A stretch of 64,000 nucleotides of DNA from Desulfitibacter alkalitolerans DSM 16504 (GTDB taxonomy: Bacteria > Bacillota > DSM-16504 > Desulfitibacterales > Desulfitibacteraceae), in the NCBI RefSeq assembly GCF_000620305.1, contig NZ_KK211102.1, forward strand, positions 17,894 through 81,893, in the 5' to 3' direction. The notes under the pieces are model-generated. The model did not search any database. It saw only the letters and a program-made list of their open reading frames with translations, and was not told the DNA's origin. This document shows positions 26,225 through 35,265 of the stretch, piece by piece (positions within the stretch are counted from its first letter, which is position 1; every line of letters begins with the position of its first letter). The position numbers and the translations under genes are program-made.

Positions 26225-28456
26225 TTATTTGCTTGTTATTTTTAAAGCATCCTGTACCCTTTCCAAAGTAGCAGGCAGGGTTTCAATCCTTACACCTATT
26301 GCATCATAAATTGCATTAGTAATAGCCGGTGATATGGGTATACATACCCCTTCTGCAACTCCCTTGGCACCAAAGGGGCCTGTTGCTTCATTTACTTCCA
26401 CAGGTATGGTTTCAATTTCAGGTACATCTAATGCTGTAGGTATGAGATATTTGTTAAAGTTTAGTATATCAGTTTTTCCTTCATGCAGTTCTATATCCTC
26501 CAGCAGGGCATAGCCCATACCCATTACTGTTCCACCTTCTGATTGGCCTTCCAATCCTTGTATATTAATTACCCTGCCAGCATCTAGGGCACATACTGCT
26601 TTGATAACCTCTACCTGGCCTGTGCAGGTATCGACCTCAACCAGGGCCAGATGGGTTGTAGCACTATAAACCAGATGAGGCAGTCCAAAGGCTCCAGGTA
26701 TCCCCTTATCGGCAAGGGGCACATCAAAATGGCCGTGTACAGAGATTTCTTTTTTATGCTCCAGGGCTAGTTTAACCATTTCTTCTACAGATAGGTTCTG
26801 ACTTTCGTTATCTGAATCCTTAATAATATGGGCTGCAAATTTGGATAACTCGTCTTTTAGTTTTTCAGCGGCAATTAAAATGGCACCCCCCCCAGCATAA
26901 ATTGACCTTGAGGCTGTAGATGTTCTTGAATCTGGGGTTGCATGGCTGTGGCCTGTAACAACTTCAATCCTTTCAATTGGAAAACCAAGGGCTTCCGCTG
27001 CCATCTGGCTGTATGCCACTGTATTCCCCTGGCCTAGCTCAGGACACCCTACAGCAACTCTAATATTCCCATTTTCAAGGATACTCATATCGCAGGCACC
27101 ATAGTCTGGAAGTCCCCTTCCATAACCAACGCCCTTGACTCCAGTAGCCAGACCTATTCCCCGCTTTTTCCATGGTTTGGTTGGATTGGCCTTGTATTTT
27201 CCCCTTTCCCTCCAGAGCTCGCTGTTTTTCGCAGCCTCCAGGGTTTGGATGGTACCCATGGCAGTTGTCAGGGTATGTCCTAGAGCTCCCTCATCACCCT
27301 GACGGAGTCCGTTTTTCAGACGGATTTCCATGGGGTCCAACCCAAGCTCATGGGCTATAATATCAATCTGGGTTTCCATTGCAAAGTTAGACTGGTTTGC
27401 ACCAAAACCCCGCATTGGGGCACTGATCATATTATTTGTATAGACGCACAAGCCTTCTATTTTTATGTTAGGCATCCTGTAAGCACTGCAGCAGTTTTCT
27501 AAAGCCACATTTAATACTGGCCCCCCAAGGGTTGCATAGGCACCAGTATCTGAATATATCTTTACTTCATTGGCCAGAAGGGTGCCATCCCTTGCAGCTG
27601 CTGTTTTCATATAGATTTTCATTGGGTGTTTCTTTTGGCCGATTAAGACTGATTCCTCTCGACTATATACAACCTTTACCGGTCTTTTGGATTTTAAGGC
27701 TAATATAGCCAGCTGACCTTGAATGGTCAAGTCATCCTTACCACCAAAGGCTCCCCCCATGGGATTGCTTGTAACCTTGATTTTTTCCTCGGGCATATTA
27801 AGAATCCGTGCCAACTGTATCTGATCCCTGTGAGAATACTGACTGCCGCAAAGCATATTTAGATTCCCCTGGTCATCAAAAAAGGCTACTCCACTTTCTG
27901 TTTCCAAATATGCATGCATTTGCCTTGGGGTGTGGTAAACCCTCTCCACAATAATGTGAGCATTATTGAAGGCTTTTTCCACGTCCCCCTTTTCAACTGC
28001 TGTACGCAGGTGGATATTGCCTTTCTCATGAACCCTTGGAGCATGGTCTTTTGCTGCCTCTTCAGGATCAAATACCCCAGGCAGCAGCTCATACTCTACT
28101 TCAATTAATTCCAGGGCTTTATCAGCGATTTCTTTAGTCTCTGCAGCCACACCTGCTACAAAGTCCCCTACAAGTCTAACCTTATCCCTGCAAAAAACAG
28201 GCTGGTCCTGTACTACACCACCATAGGCGTTTAGCCCGGGCACGTCCTCATGGGTGACTACTGCATGAACTCCATCTACCTGTTTTGCTTTAGAGGTATC
28301 TATACGTTTAATTAAAGCATGGGCATGGGGACTTCTAAGAAATCTCCCCCAGAGCATTCCAGGAATCTTAAGGTCTGACATATATCTGGTCTCGCCAGTT
28401 ACCTTGCCATATGCGTCCTGCCTGATAACAGGCTTGCCTATATATTGATATTCCAT
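26225..28456 (-). CDS. Xanthine dehydrogenase-type molybdopterin subunit
   Basis: 743 residues of the XdhA/CoxL superfamily, with the ald_Xan_dh hammerhead domain (residues 15-125) and molybdopterin-binding domains. Visible marks are GGAFGGKDD near residue 241, APMRGFGANQSNFA near 350, GCPELGQGNT near 464, and ATGPFGAKGVAEG near 701 with the catalytic glutamate region. The reaction is hydroxylation of a purine or other N-heterocycle or aldehyde with water as oxygen source; xanthine or hypoxanthine is suggested by the AGZA-type permease gene about 7 kb away, not proven. GGGAGGTG precedes ATG. The order FeS-Mo-FAD is a single operon. Confidence 0.92.
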   Translation of the reverse strand: MEYQYIGKPVIRQDAYGKVTGETRYMSDLKIPGMLWGRFLRSPHAHALIKRIDTSKAKQVDGVHAVVTHEDVPGLNAYGGVVQDQPVFCRDKVRLVGDFVAGVAAETKEIADKALELIEVEYELLPGVFDPEEAAKDHAPRVHEKGNIHLRTAVEKGDVEKAFNNAHIIVERVYHTPRQMHAYLETESGVAFFDDQGNLNMLCGSQYSHRDQIQLARILNMPEEKIKVTSNPMGGAFGGKDDLTIQGQLAILALKSKRPVKVVYSREESVLIGQKKHPMKIYMKTAAARDGTLLANEVKIYSDTGAYATLGGPVLNVALENCCSAYRMPNIKIEGLCVYTNNMISAPMRGFGANQSNFAMETQIDIIAHELGLDPMEIRLKNGLRQGDEGALGHTLTTAMGTIQTLEAAKNSELWRERGKYKANPTKPWKKRGIGLATGVKGVGYGRGLPDYGACDMSILENGNIRVAVGCPELGQGNTVAYSQMAAEALGFPIERIEVVTGHSHATPDSRTSTASRSIYAGGGAILIAAEKLKDELSKFAAHIIKDSDNESQNLSVEEMVKLALEHKKEISVHGHFDVPLADKGIPGAFGLPHLVYSATTHLALVEVDTCTGQVEVIKAVCALDAGRVINIQGLEGQSEGGTVMGMGYALLEDIELHEGKTDILNFNKYLIPTALDVPEIETIPVEVNEATGPFGAKGVAEGVCIPISPAITNAIYDAIGVRIETLPATLERVQDALKITSK

Positions 28457-28459
28457 ATT

Positions 28460-28927
28460 TTACACCTCCCTTGGATTATCAGCTGCTGTTTGGATAGCCT
28501 TGACTATCTTCACATATCCTGTACACCTGCAGAGGTTGCCTGAAATAGCCTTCCTGATTTCTTCTTCAGTTGGGCTCGGATTTTCTAATAGAAGGGCCTT
28601 TGCAGACATGAGCATACCAGGAGTGCAGTATCCGCACTGAACGGCACCTTCTTTCACAAAAGCATCCTGCAGGGGATCTAGCTCTCCATTTTTAGCTAAT
28701 CCCTCCACAGTAATTATTTCCTTATCCTGGCACTGCCCAACAAGTACAAGGCATGAATTTACTGCTTTTCCGTCAATAATAACTGTACAGGCTCCACACT
28801 CACCGGCACCACAGCCCTCCTTGGTACCAGTCAAATCAAGGTCCTCTCTTAAAAAGTCAATTAATCGTATGCTGGGATCAACTTCTTTTTCAACTAATTG
28901 GTTGTTTACTTTTAGTTTTATTTTCAA
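28460..28927 (-). CDS. Xanthine dehydrogenase-type [2Fe-2S] subunit
   Basis: 155 residues with both clusters of the family: a plant-ferredoxin type (GCGAGECGACTV, then Cys about 20 residues on) and a C-terminal helical type (CGYCTPGM and CRCTGY). It carries electrons from the molybdenum centre to the FAD subunit. TTG 28927 is chosen: AAAGGAGG lies just upstream and it yields the usual KIKLKVN beginning. The ATG at 28960 gives an odd N-terminus that is encoded inside the tandem hairpin repeat. The stop codon is three bases from the next start. Confidence 0.92.
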   Translation of the reverse strand: MKIKLKVNNQLVEKEVDPSIRLIDFLREDLDLTGTKEGCGAGECGACTVIIDGKAVNSCLVLVGQCQDKEIITVEGLAKNGELDPLQDAFVKEGAVQCGYCTPGMLMSAKALLLENPSPTEEEIRKAISGNLCRCTGYVKIVKAIQTAADNPREV

Positions 28928-28944
28928 TTTAAATCCTCCTTTTA

Positions 28945-29068
28945 ATGTACGGGGACACACCTCTTATTTTAAGTCAGCCTCTGCCTGTGAGGAATGTCCC
29001 CAATTTATGTACGGGGACACACCTCTTATTTTAAGTCAGCCTCTGCCTATGAGGAATGTCCCCAATTT
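28945..29068. repeat. Two tandem 62-bp palindromic repeats (REP-like)
   Basis: Two copies (28945-29006 and 29007-29068) differ at one base. Each can fold on itself: GGGGACA at one end pairs with TGTCCCC at the other, and an inner CCTC pairs with GAGG, separated by a 2x2 mismatch. They lie between the upstream fused hydroxylase gene and the FeS subunit gene and supply the last codons of the former. They look like REP/RAYT-type palindromes; no REP transposase is in the window. Confidence 0.85.
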
Positions 29069-31863
29069 ATATTTTTAAGTCCTTCTAATATTTTTTCTTT
29101 TGAAGCAGGCAAATTTTCAACCCGCACCCCTGTTGCATCATAAATTGCACTAATTATTGCTGGTGCTGTTGAGTTAATGGGTACCTCACCCATGCCCTTT
29201 GCTCCAAAGGGTCCATCTGATTCCTCTTCAACTAGTATTGTTTCCATTTCCGGCACATGAATGCTCTTGGGAAGCTTTAGTTTTGCAAGGTTATCAGTCA
29301 CCATCTTTCCATCTACAAGTTTAAACTCCTCACTTAACCCATAACCAATCCCCATAACTATGGCACCCTCAAGCTGACAATGACAATTTTGAGGATGAAT
29401 TGCCCTCCCTAAATCCTGGGCAGCAATGATCTTAAGAACTTTTACTTCCCCTGTTTTCTCATCAACCTCAACTATAGCTGCCTGGGTATTAAAGCAGTAA
29501 GCAAAATGTATATTATATTTCTCCAGGGGCACCTTTGCCTGATGGTCAGCCCTCTCTCTTAAGGAATAGGTAGTTGGTGCAGTATAAATATATTCTGCCT
29601 TGAGATTAACCTTATTCTCGGCTGCCATGGCATATAACCCCTTATAGGTTATAAAGTTGTTTTCAACATTTGCATTGAATTTTCCTTTTTTCTTTAGTAT
29701 TACTCCATCATTTGAAAATTCATAGTCCCTTTCCCTGAGACCAACGGTATCAATCAGCAAATCACTAATGATTTTTCTAAGCTCTCTGGCAGCACCAGCT
29801 ACAGCATGACCAGATATATATGTCTGCCTTGATGCAGTAGTAACCCCACCATCTATAGTTTGGGCTGTATCATTGGATATTACCGTAAATTCCTCGTAAG
29901 GGATACCTGTAACCTCTGAAGCCATCTGGGTTAAAACTGTATCTGAACCCTGGCCCATATCTGTGGCTCCCACCTTTAAGTACACAGTACCTTTGCTATC
30001 TATCTCAATACTGGCCCCTGCCCTGTCTCGTTTTCCTGCCCCAAGTCCCACATTCTTGTATGAGCTGGCAATACCAATGCCTATTCTCTTGCCTGGACCA
30101 GGCTTGGGTAAGCTTTCCTTGCACCTTGCAAGGGCTTTTTCTACTTCTTCAAGGGTTTTTAGATAGGCGCAATCCTTCTTTAATACCTGGCCTGTAATAG
30201 TTGCTCTTCCCTCTTTTAATCCATTTATCTTGCGTATTTCAAAGGGATCCATGTCCAGGCATCTGGCAATTTTGTCCATCTGCTGTTCTGCCCCAAAGGC
30301 TACCTGGGTACTGCCAAAACCCCTAAAAGCCCCTCCAGGAGGATTATTAGTATAAACTCCATAAGAGTCAATTTTTACATTGGGGATATCATAGGGGCCT
30401 GCTCCCACCACTGCTGACCGAAAAACAACTGGTTGACTAAGGGATTCGTAAGCTCCTGCATCTGCAATTATTTTAGCCTCAACAGCTATTACCCTTCCAT
30501 CCCTGGTTGCTCCATGACGGTAGTACATTTTCTCCCAGTGCCTCTTGGTGGACATTATCAGAGATTCCTGTCTGGTTAAAGTCATTTTAACAGGTCTGCC
30601 TGTATACACCGCCCCCAGGGCACAGTGTATCTGTACAGTTGGCTCCTCCTTTCCTCCAAAAGCACCTCCTGCAGGTGTATAGATTACTCGCACCTTTTCT
30701 TCGGCAATATCAAGGGCGGAGGATATCATTTCCCTGAATGCGTATGATCCCTGGCTTGCAGTCATAACAACAACTGTTCCATCCTCTTCAACCCATGCCA
30801 CTGCCGATTCGGGTTCAAGGTAGGCATGCTCAACCATTGGGGTTGTATAAGTTCCTTCTATTATTATGTCAGCCCTAGCAAAGGCCCTGTCAACATCTCC
30901 CCTTCTAACCTTAACGTGCTTCATCACATTTCCATCCTTATGGATGAGGGGAGCATCTGATTTCATGCCTTCTTCAGGTGAAAAAACACCCTGGAGCGGC
31001 TCGTAGTCTACCTTAATGTATTTCAAGGCCGTCTCTGCCTGTTCCTCTGTTTCCGCCAGTATCAAGGCAACCGGGTCTCCCATATACCTTACAACATCTT
31101 GAGCAAAAACAGGCTGATGAGGATTAAGCAAACCAAAACCGTTTCTGCCTGGAATATCCATGGCAGTCAAAACCTTAACAACTCCCGGCTGCTTGAATGC
31201 CCCAGCAGCATCAATGCTGTTTACCTTAGCAAAGGGATATGCACTCAGCAGCAGCTTGCCATGGAGCATATCTTTAAAATATATGTCATCAGCAAAGATT
31301 GGCCTGCCTGTCACCTTTGCAAAAGCATCCTTCTTAACCGGTGACTCACCAATGCCTGTTTTTGTTATCTCCGTTTTCAGGCTTTCCTTTAAACTTCCAT
31401 AGATGACTGCTGCAGCCTTTTTAACAGCCCGGATTATAGCTGCGTAACCTGTACAGCGGCAGATATTAAATTTCAGTGCCTCTTTAATTTCCTCATCTGA
31501 AGGGTTTAGGTTTGCATCAAGCAAGGCCTTTGCTGCCATTACCATCCCTGGAGTACAAAAACCACATTGAACTGCACCTTCTTTCACAAAGGCATCCTGG
31601 ATAGGATGCAGCTTTCCATCTTTACTCAAGCCCTCAATTGTTTCTATATTGGCTCCATCCAGCTTTGACAGCTTTATAAGACAGGCTCTTTTGGCTTTTC
31701 CGTCAACTATTACAGTACATGTACCGCAATGGCCCTGATTGCAGCCATTCTTGGCACCCAATAAGCCCTGGTAATCCCTTAGGTACTTTAAAAGGGTAAT
31801 GTCTCCTGGCTTATGTATATCATATCTCTTGCCATTTATGCCGAAAGAAATAGTATTTTCCAT
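29047..31863 (-). CDS. Fused [2Fe-2S]/molybdopterin hydroxylase 2 (XdhD-like, selenium-dependent type)
   Basis: 938 residues, with the same plan as the enzyme at 21488-24289: N-terminal clusters (CNQGHCGTC, CGFCTPGM, CRCTGY), then molybdopterin domains (GGAFGGKEEP, AFRGFGSTQVAF, VGATDMGQGSDT) and SDGPFGAKGMGEVP near the end. No FAD domain and no in-frame TGA are present. The two paralogues probably act on related substrates. The C-terminal tail NINWGHSS and the stop codon are encoded within the palindromic repeat at 28945-29068, so the original end appears to have been replaced. GGGGTGAGG precedes ATG. Confidence 0.88.
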   Translation of the reverse strand: MENTISFGINGKRYDIHKPGDITLLKYLRDYQGLLGAKNGCNQGHCGTCTVIVDGKAKRACLIKLSKLDGANIETIEGLSKDGKLHPIQDAFVKEGAVQCGFCTPGMVMAAKALLDANLNPSDEEIKEALKFNICRCTGYAAIIRAVKKAAAVIYGSLKESLKTEITKTGIGESPVKKDAFAKVTGRPIFADDIYFKDMLHGKLLLSAYPFAKVNSIDAAGAFKQPGVVKVLTAMDIPGRNGFGLLNPHQPVFAQDVVRYMGDPVALILAETEEQAETALKYIKVDYEPLQGVFSPEEGMKSDAPLIHKDGNVMKHVKVRRGDVDRAFARADIIIEGTYTTPMVEHAYLEPESAVAWVEEDGTVVVMTASQGSYAFREMISSALDIAEEKVRVIYTPAGGAFGGKEEPTVQIHCALGAVYTGRPVKMTLTRQESLIMSTKRHWEKMYYRHGATRDGRVIAVEAKIIADAGAYESLSQPVVFRSAVVGAGPYDIPNVKIDSYGVYTNNPPGGAFRGFGSTQVAFGAEQQMDKIARCLDMDPFEIRKINGLKEGRATITGQVLKKDCAYLKTLEEVEKALARCKESLPKPGPGKRIGIGIASSYKNVGLGAGKRDRAGASIEIDSKGTVYLKVGATDMGQGSDTVLTQMASEVTGIPYEEFTVISNDTAQTIDGGVTTASRQTYISGHAVAGAARELRKIISDLLIDTVGLRERDYEFSNDGVILKKKGKFNANVENNFITYKGLYAMAAENKVNLKAEYIYTAPTTYSLRERADHQAKVPLEKYNIHFAYCFNTQAAIVEVDEKTGEVKVLKIIAAQDLGRAIHPQNCHCQLEGAIVMGIGYGLSEEFKLVDGKMVTDNLAKLKLPKSIHVPEMETILVEEESDGPFGAKGMGEVPINSTAPAIISAIYDATGVRVENLPASKEKILEGLKNINWGHSS

Positions 31864-31979
31864 ATTGCCTCACCCCATATTCATTTCTAAGCCCTATTGT
31901 AATATACCTTTTACTTTTGTGCACTAATTTATCCACCAATTTATCCCATAATATACGCCTTGCAGGGTCAGTTAACACC

Positions 31980-32243
31980 CTATCTTGTCCCCAGGATTAT
32001 TAAGATTACTCCCAGTATTATCATTATAATCTTATGTGTTTGCAGGGTTTCAGCTGCACCAGTTAGCCCTATAAAGGCTACAGTGGTAAAAAATATCGGC
32101 CCGATTGTTCCAACTATTGCATTAATACGCAAGCCGGCTTCCGCTGTCCCATAGGAATAAATAAGATATGCTGCAGAAAAATTTATTAACCCATAGAGTG
32201 CCCTGATTGCGGCCATGGCCATTACACCTGAAATAGTAAACAT
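31980..32243 (-). CDS. YqhV-like small membrane protein (DUF2619)
   Basis: 87 residues with about three hydrophobic helices and the core MAAIRALYGLINFSAAYLI, followed by LRINAIVGTIGP, resembling Bacillus YqhV/DUF2619 proteins, whose function is unknown. ATG 32243 has an excellent GGAGGA site seven bases upstream; the longer frame to 32330 would add a hydrophilic stretch without support. It stands alone between RecQ and the hydroxylase genes. No partner is evident. Confidence 0.75.
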   Translation of the reverse strand: MFTISGVMAMAAIRALYGLINFSAAYLIYSYGTAEAGLRINAIVGTIGPIFFTTVAFIGLTGAAETLQTHKIIMIILGVILIILGTR

Positions 32244-32496
32244 ACTTTGTTCCTCCGAGTCCTTTTTACCAGTGGGAATTATAATTATCTGTTTATTTTG
32301 CCCACAAGTAAATTTAAAAATTATAGGCATTCAGGTTTTGAGCATTAAAAATCCCCATGTTAGACCTTTCCCAATGGAAATGGAATAGTTAGAAAACCCT
32401 TAAAAACACCTTCAAAATGGGCAGAATATTATTCCAGCCGTCCCTAGGCTTATCTTCCCCGGCATTTCAACAGCACTGCCTTGATGGCCACGTAAT

Positions 32497-34278
32497 CTAT
32501 CTGAAATTTTCTTTTACATATTCTTGAATCAGACTTATAAATTGCTGTCCATATTTTTCTAGCTTGGCCTGCCCCACACCTTTAATTCTGCTAAAAGTTT
32601 TCAGGTCCATTGGGCAGTATTCGCTCATCTCCCGCAGGGTACTATCATTGAAGATAATATAAGGCGGCACCTGCTCCCGCTGAGCAATCTTTTTACGCAG
32701 GCTGCGGAGCTGTTCAAATAAAGTAAAATCTGCTTCCGCTTTTTCCATTTTACGATGAACCCTTTGTAATACTTTTTCCTGATTTTTTATCACAGCTCCA
32801 GCCTTTTCCCGCAGCTTAATAACAGGATATTCGCCCTCTGTCAGCTGCAAATAGCCATCTGCAATAAGTACATTGATTACATCTTTTATTTGTTGGAGAG
32901 TGTACCCCTGCATGATTCCATAGGTGGTTATCCCATCCAATCCAAGCTGCTTTATTTTCTTACTGTTGGAGCCCTTCAATACCTGGGAAACCATAGAAAT
33001 CCCATAACGCTGTCCCATTCGATAAATACAGGAAAATACCTTCTGAGCATCTACTGTAATATCAAGAAGCTCTCTTTCATCGGCACAGATACTGCAGTTG
33101 GAGCAATTGTCCTGCAAATACTCTTCACCAAAATAACCAAGAAGATATTTTCTTAAACAGTTTGTTGTATGGCAGTAATCAATCATTGTCTGCAGCCTCT
33201 TATATTCCAACTGCTTTCTTTCGTCGGATAAATCATTGTTTTGGATCATATAGCGCTGCAGTAATATATCCCTGGGAGAAAAAAGCAAAATACATTCACT
33301 GGGTTCATTATCCCTTCCTGCCCGTCCGGCTTCTTGATAATATGCTTCGATATTCTTTGGCATATTGTAATGGATAACATATCGAACATTAGATTTATCA
33401 ATACCCATTCCAAAGGCATTGGTAGCAACCATCACATTTACATCATCAAAGATAAATGCTTCCTGTGCTTTAGTGCGGCGAATATCAGTCATGCCGGCAT
33501 GATATCTGGCTGCAGCATACCCCTTGTAATATAGGGTTTCATAAAGCTTGTCCACTTCTTTTCGCGTGGCAGCATAAATAATACCTACATCATCCCTATG
33601 TTCTTCCAAATATTGCAGCAAAAACTGTTCCTTATCTATTCCCTTCTGGACAGAAAAGCATAAGTTTTCCCGATCAAAGCCTGTGATAAATACATTAGGA
33701 TTTTTTAAATGCAGCAGCCTAACAACATCATTTTTTACTTCATGGGTGGCTGTTGCAGTAAAAGCCGCAACCGTTGGCGTCCTATCTAGTCCTTTGATAA
33801 ACGATGCTATTAGGCCATAGCTTGGACGAAAATCATGTCCCCATTGGGAAACACAATGGGCTTCATCCACAGCTATAAAATTTATGGATAGCCCTTGTAT
33901 TAAACCTTTGAATTCTTCTGAATCTAATCTTTCCGGTGCCACATAAATCAGCTTGTAGCATCCCTTTTTACAAGCCTCTATTCGTTTCCTTGCCTCATAA
34001 TATTCCAGGGAGCTGTTTATAAAGGTTGCGGGAATTCCCAGCTGCTCAAGTGTTTCTATCTGATCCTTCATTAGAGATATTAATGGAGAAATAACCAGGG
34101 TTACCCCTGAAAAAATAAGAGCTGGGATTTGGAAGCAGATGGACTTGCCTCCTCCTGTGGGTATAATTCCAAAGGTATCCTGTTTACTAAGAATAGATTG
34201 GATTATCTGCTCCTGTCCCTTTCGAAAATAACCATATCCATAATAGTGTTTTAATAGCTGCCTGGCCTGCTCTAACAT
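32497..34278 (-). CDS. recQ: ATP-dependent DNA helicase RecQ
   Basis: 593 residues with the complete RecQ plan: Walker A GIIPTGGGKS near residue 37, DEAH box AVDEAHC near 136, SAT motif AFTATAT, helicase C domain ending AGRAGRD near 320, RQC zinc-binding cysteines (about 368-398, CSNCSIC) with winged helix, and a C-terminal HRDC domain from about 520 (YCPMDLKTFSRIKGVGQ). It unwinds 3'-5' in recombination and fork repair. Length and domains are normal. It is transcribed away from the heptad-repeat gene, and no operon partner is visible. Confidence 0.97.
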   Translation of the reverse strand: MLEQARQLLKHYYGYGYFRKGQEQIIQSILSKQDTFGIIPTGGGKSICFQIPALIFSGVTLVISPLISLMKDQIETLEQLGIPATFINSSLEYYEARKRIEACKKGCYKLIYVAPERLDSEEFKGLIQGLSINFIAVDEAHCVSQWGHDFRPSYGLIASFIKGLDRTPTVAAFTATATHEVKNDVVRLLHLKNPNVFITGFDRENLCFSVQKGIDKEQFLLQYLEEHRDDVGIIYAATRKEVDKLYETLYYKGYAAARYHAGMTDIRRTKAQEAFIFDDVNVMVATNAFGMGIDKSNVRYVIHYNMPKNIEAYYQEAGRAGRDNEPSECILLFSPRDILLQRYMIQNNDLSDERKQLEYKRLQTMIDYCHTTNCLRKYLLGYFGEEYLQDNCSNCSICADERELLDITVDAQKVFSCIYRMGQRYGISMVSQVLKGSNSKKIKQLGLDGITTYGIMQGYTLQQIKDVINVLIADGYLQLTEGEYPVIKLREKAGAVIKNQEKVLQRVHRKMEKAEADFTLFEQLRSLRKKIAQREQVPPYIIFNDSTLREMSEYCPMDLKTFSRIKGVGQAKLEKYGQQFISLIQEYVKENFR

Positions 34279-34473
34279 TATAGATCTTCCTTCTCTTTTT
34301 ATTTAATCTTAAAACTTATATATATTTTAACATATATCGTATATTAGCGCTGTTCATGCTATGCCCTATGCACAAGTGAAAACCTTCTGCATAAAATCTA
34401 CCTTATTAGAATCTTATTAGAATTAATTTCTAAATTAACTCCAAAATTGCAAGTTAAAAAATGGAAGAAGTAA

Positions 34474-34502
34474 TTGTATTTACGTGTTTGAAAAAGTATA
34501 AT
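34474..34502 (+). promoter_or_regulatory. Promoter of the heptad-repeat gene
   Basis: TTGTAT (34474-34479), 17-bp spacer and TATAAT (34497-34502), 34 bp before the ATG at 34537. Confidence 0.65.
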
Positions 34503-34536
34503 AATAATAAATCTTAGGTGGGGGAGCAGTAGGGGT

Positions 34537-35100
34537 ATGAGTTTTGAAGAAAAGGTAATGAATTATCTGGCTGAGATACATCAAAAAATTAATGATGTAG
34601 ATACAAGACTTTCCAGTCTAGAAAAATCAGTAATTCGTATAGAAATTGACCATGGTCAAAAATTAGCAGCATTATTTGATGGCTACGAACAGTTAGAGCA
34701 AGGCCAAGAGCAGTTAAAACAAGGCCAAAAACAGTTAGAGCAAGGCCAAGAGCAGTTAAAACAAGGCCAAAGACAGTTAGAGCAAGGCCAAAGACAGTTA
34801 GAACAAGGCCAAGAGCAGTTAAAACAAGGCCAAAGACAGTTAGAGCAAGGCCAAAGACAGTTAGAGCAAGGCCAAGAGCAGTTAAAACAAGGCCAAGAGC
34901 AGTTAAAACAAGGCCAAAAACGTCTTGAAAAAAGAATAGATGGACTTGAACAAAGCCACGATCGCTTGAGTCAGAAAGTTGACAAATTATCTGTAACTGT
35001 TGAACAAAACACACAAGCAATCAAAGAATTGCAGGGCAACGTTAAATCTTTAGAAGAGCGGGTTACAAATCAGGAAATTAAACTGCAGCTAATCAAGTAA
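34537..35100 (+). CDS. Coiled-coil protein with eleven perfect heptads
   Basis: 187 residues, cytoplasmic, without signal peptide or membrane segment. Residues 1-50 form a short helical lead. Residues 52-128 are eleven tandem seven-residue units of the form QLEQGQE or QLKQGQK/R. The remainder (RLEKRIDGLEQSHDRL onward) continues as a normal coiled coil with Leu/Val at the core positions. The whole protein should be one long helix rod; homotypic assembly or scaffolding is a guess. GGGGGAG precedes the ATG and a promoter is visible. No family recognised beyond generic coiled coil. The unit number may vary between strains by slippage. Confidence 0.85.
   Translation: MSFEEKVMNYLAEIHQKINDVDTRLSSLEKSVIRIEIDHGQKLAALFDGYEQLEQGQEQLKQGQKQLEQGQEQLKQGQRQLEQGQRQLEQGQEQLKQGQRQLEQGQRQLEQGQEQLKQGQEQLKQGQKRLEKRIDGLEQSHDRLSQKVDKLSVTVEQNTQAIKELQGNVKSLEERVTNQEIKLQLIK
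34690..34920 (+). repeat. In-gene 21-bp tandem repeat, 11 units
   Basis: Eleven near-identical 21-bp units, each encoding one heptad. Two unit types (CAGTTAGAGCAAGGC and CAGTTAAAACAAGGC) alternate, and a 63-bp higher-order unit repeats, which points to recent expansion by slippage or unequal crossing-over. The following unit at 34921 is degenerate. Confidence 0.95.
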
Positions 35101-35212
35101 ATAAAGCACATTCAAGCTTAACTAAGATGTTCCGAAAAAGGTTCATCTAATTTTTTATACCAATATTATTACTAGGCGATCACTTGTAACTTCTACTTAC
35201 AGGTAGTAACTT

Positions 35213-35250
35213 AAAAACCCCTGGACGTTAATTACCTACCCAGGGGTTTA
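35213..35250. terminator. Bidirectional terminator
   Basis: AAAAACCCCTGG pairs with CCAGGGGTTT across a short loop. On the minus strand it is followed by TTTTTAAG, 16 bp past the permease stop; on the plus strand it ends the heptad-repeat gene. Confidence 0.75.
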
Positions 35251-35265
35251 ATCTTTTAGCTTCTA

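Noticed and set aside
34690..34920. CRISPR-like array
   Set aside because: Units are contiguous 21-bp coding repeats without spacers.
34589..35020. Leu/Ala-rich frame of 143 codons on the minus strand
   Set aside because: Antisense reading of the heptad repeat; it is open only because of the repeat.
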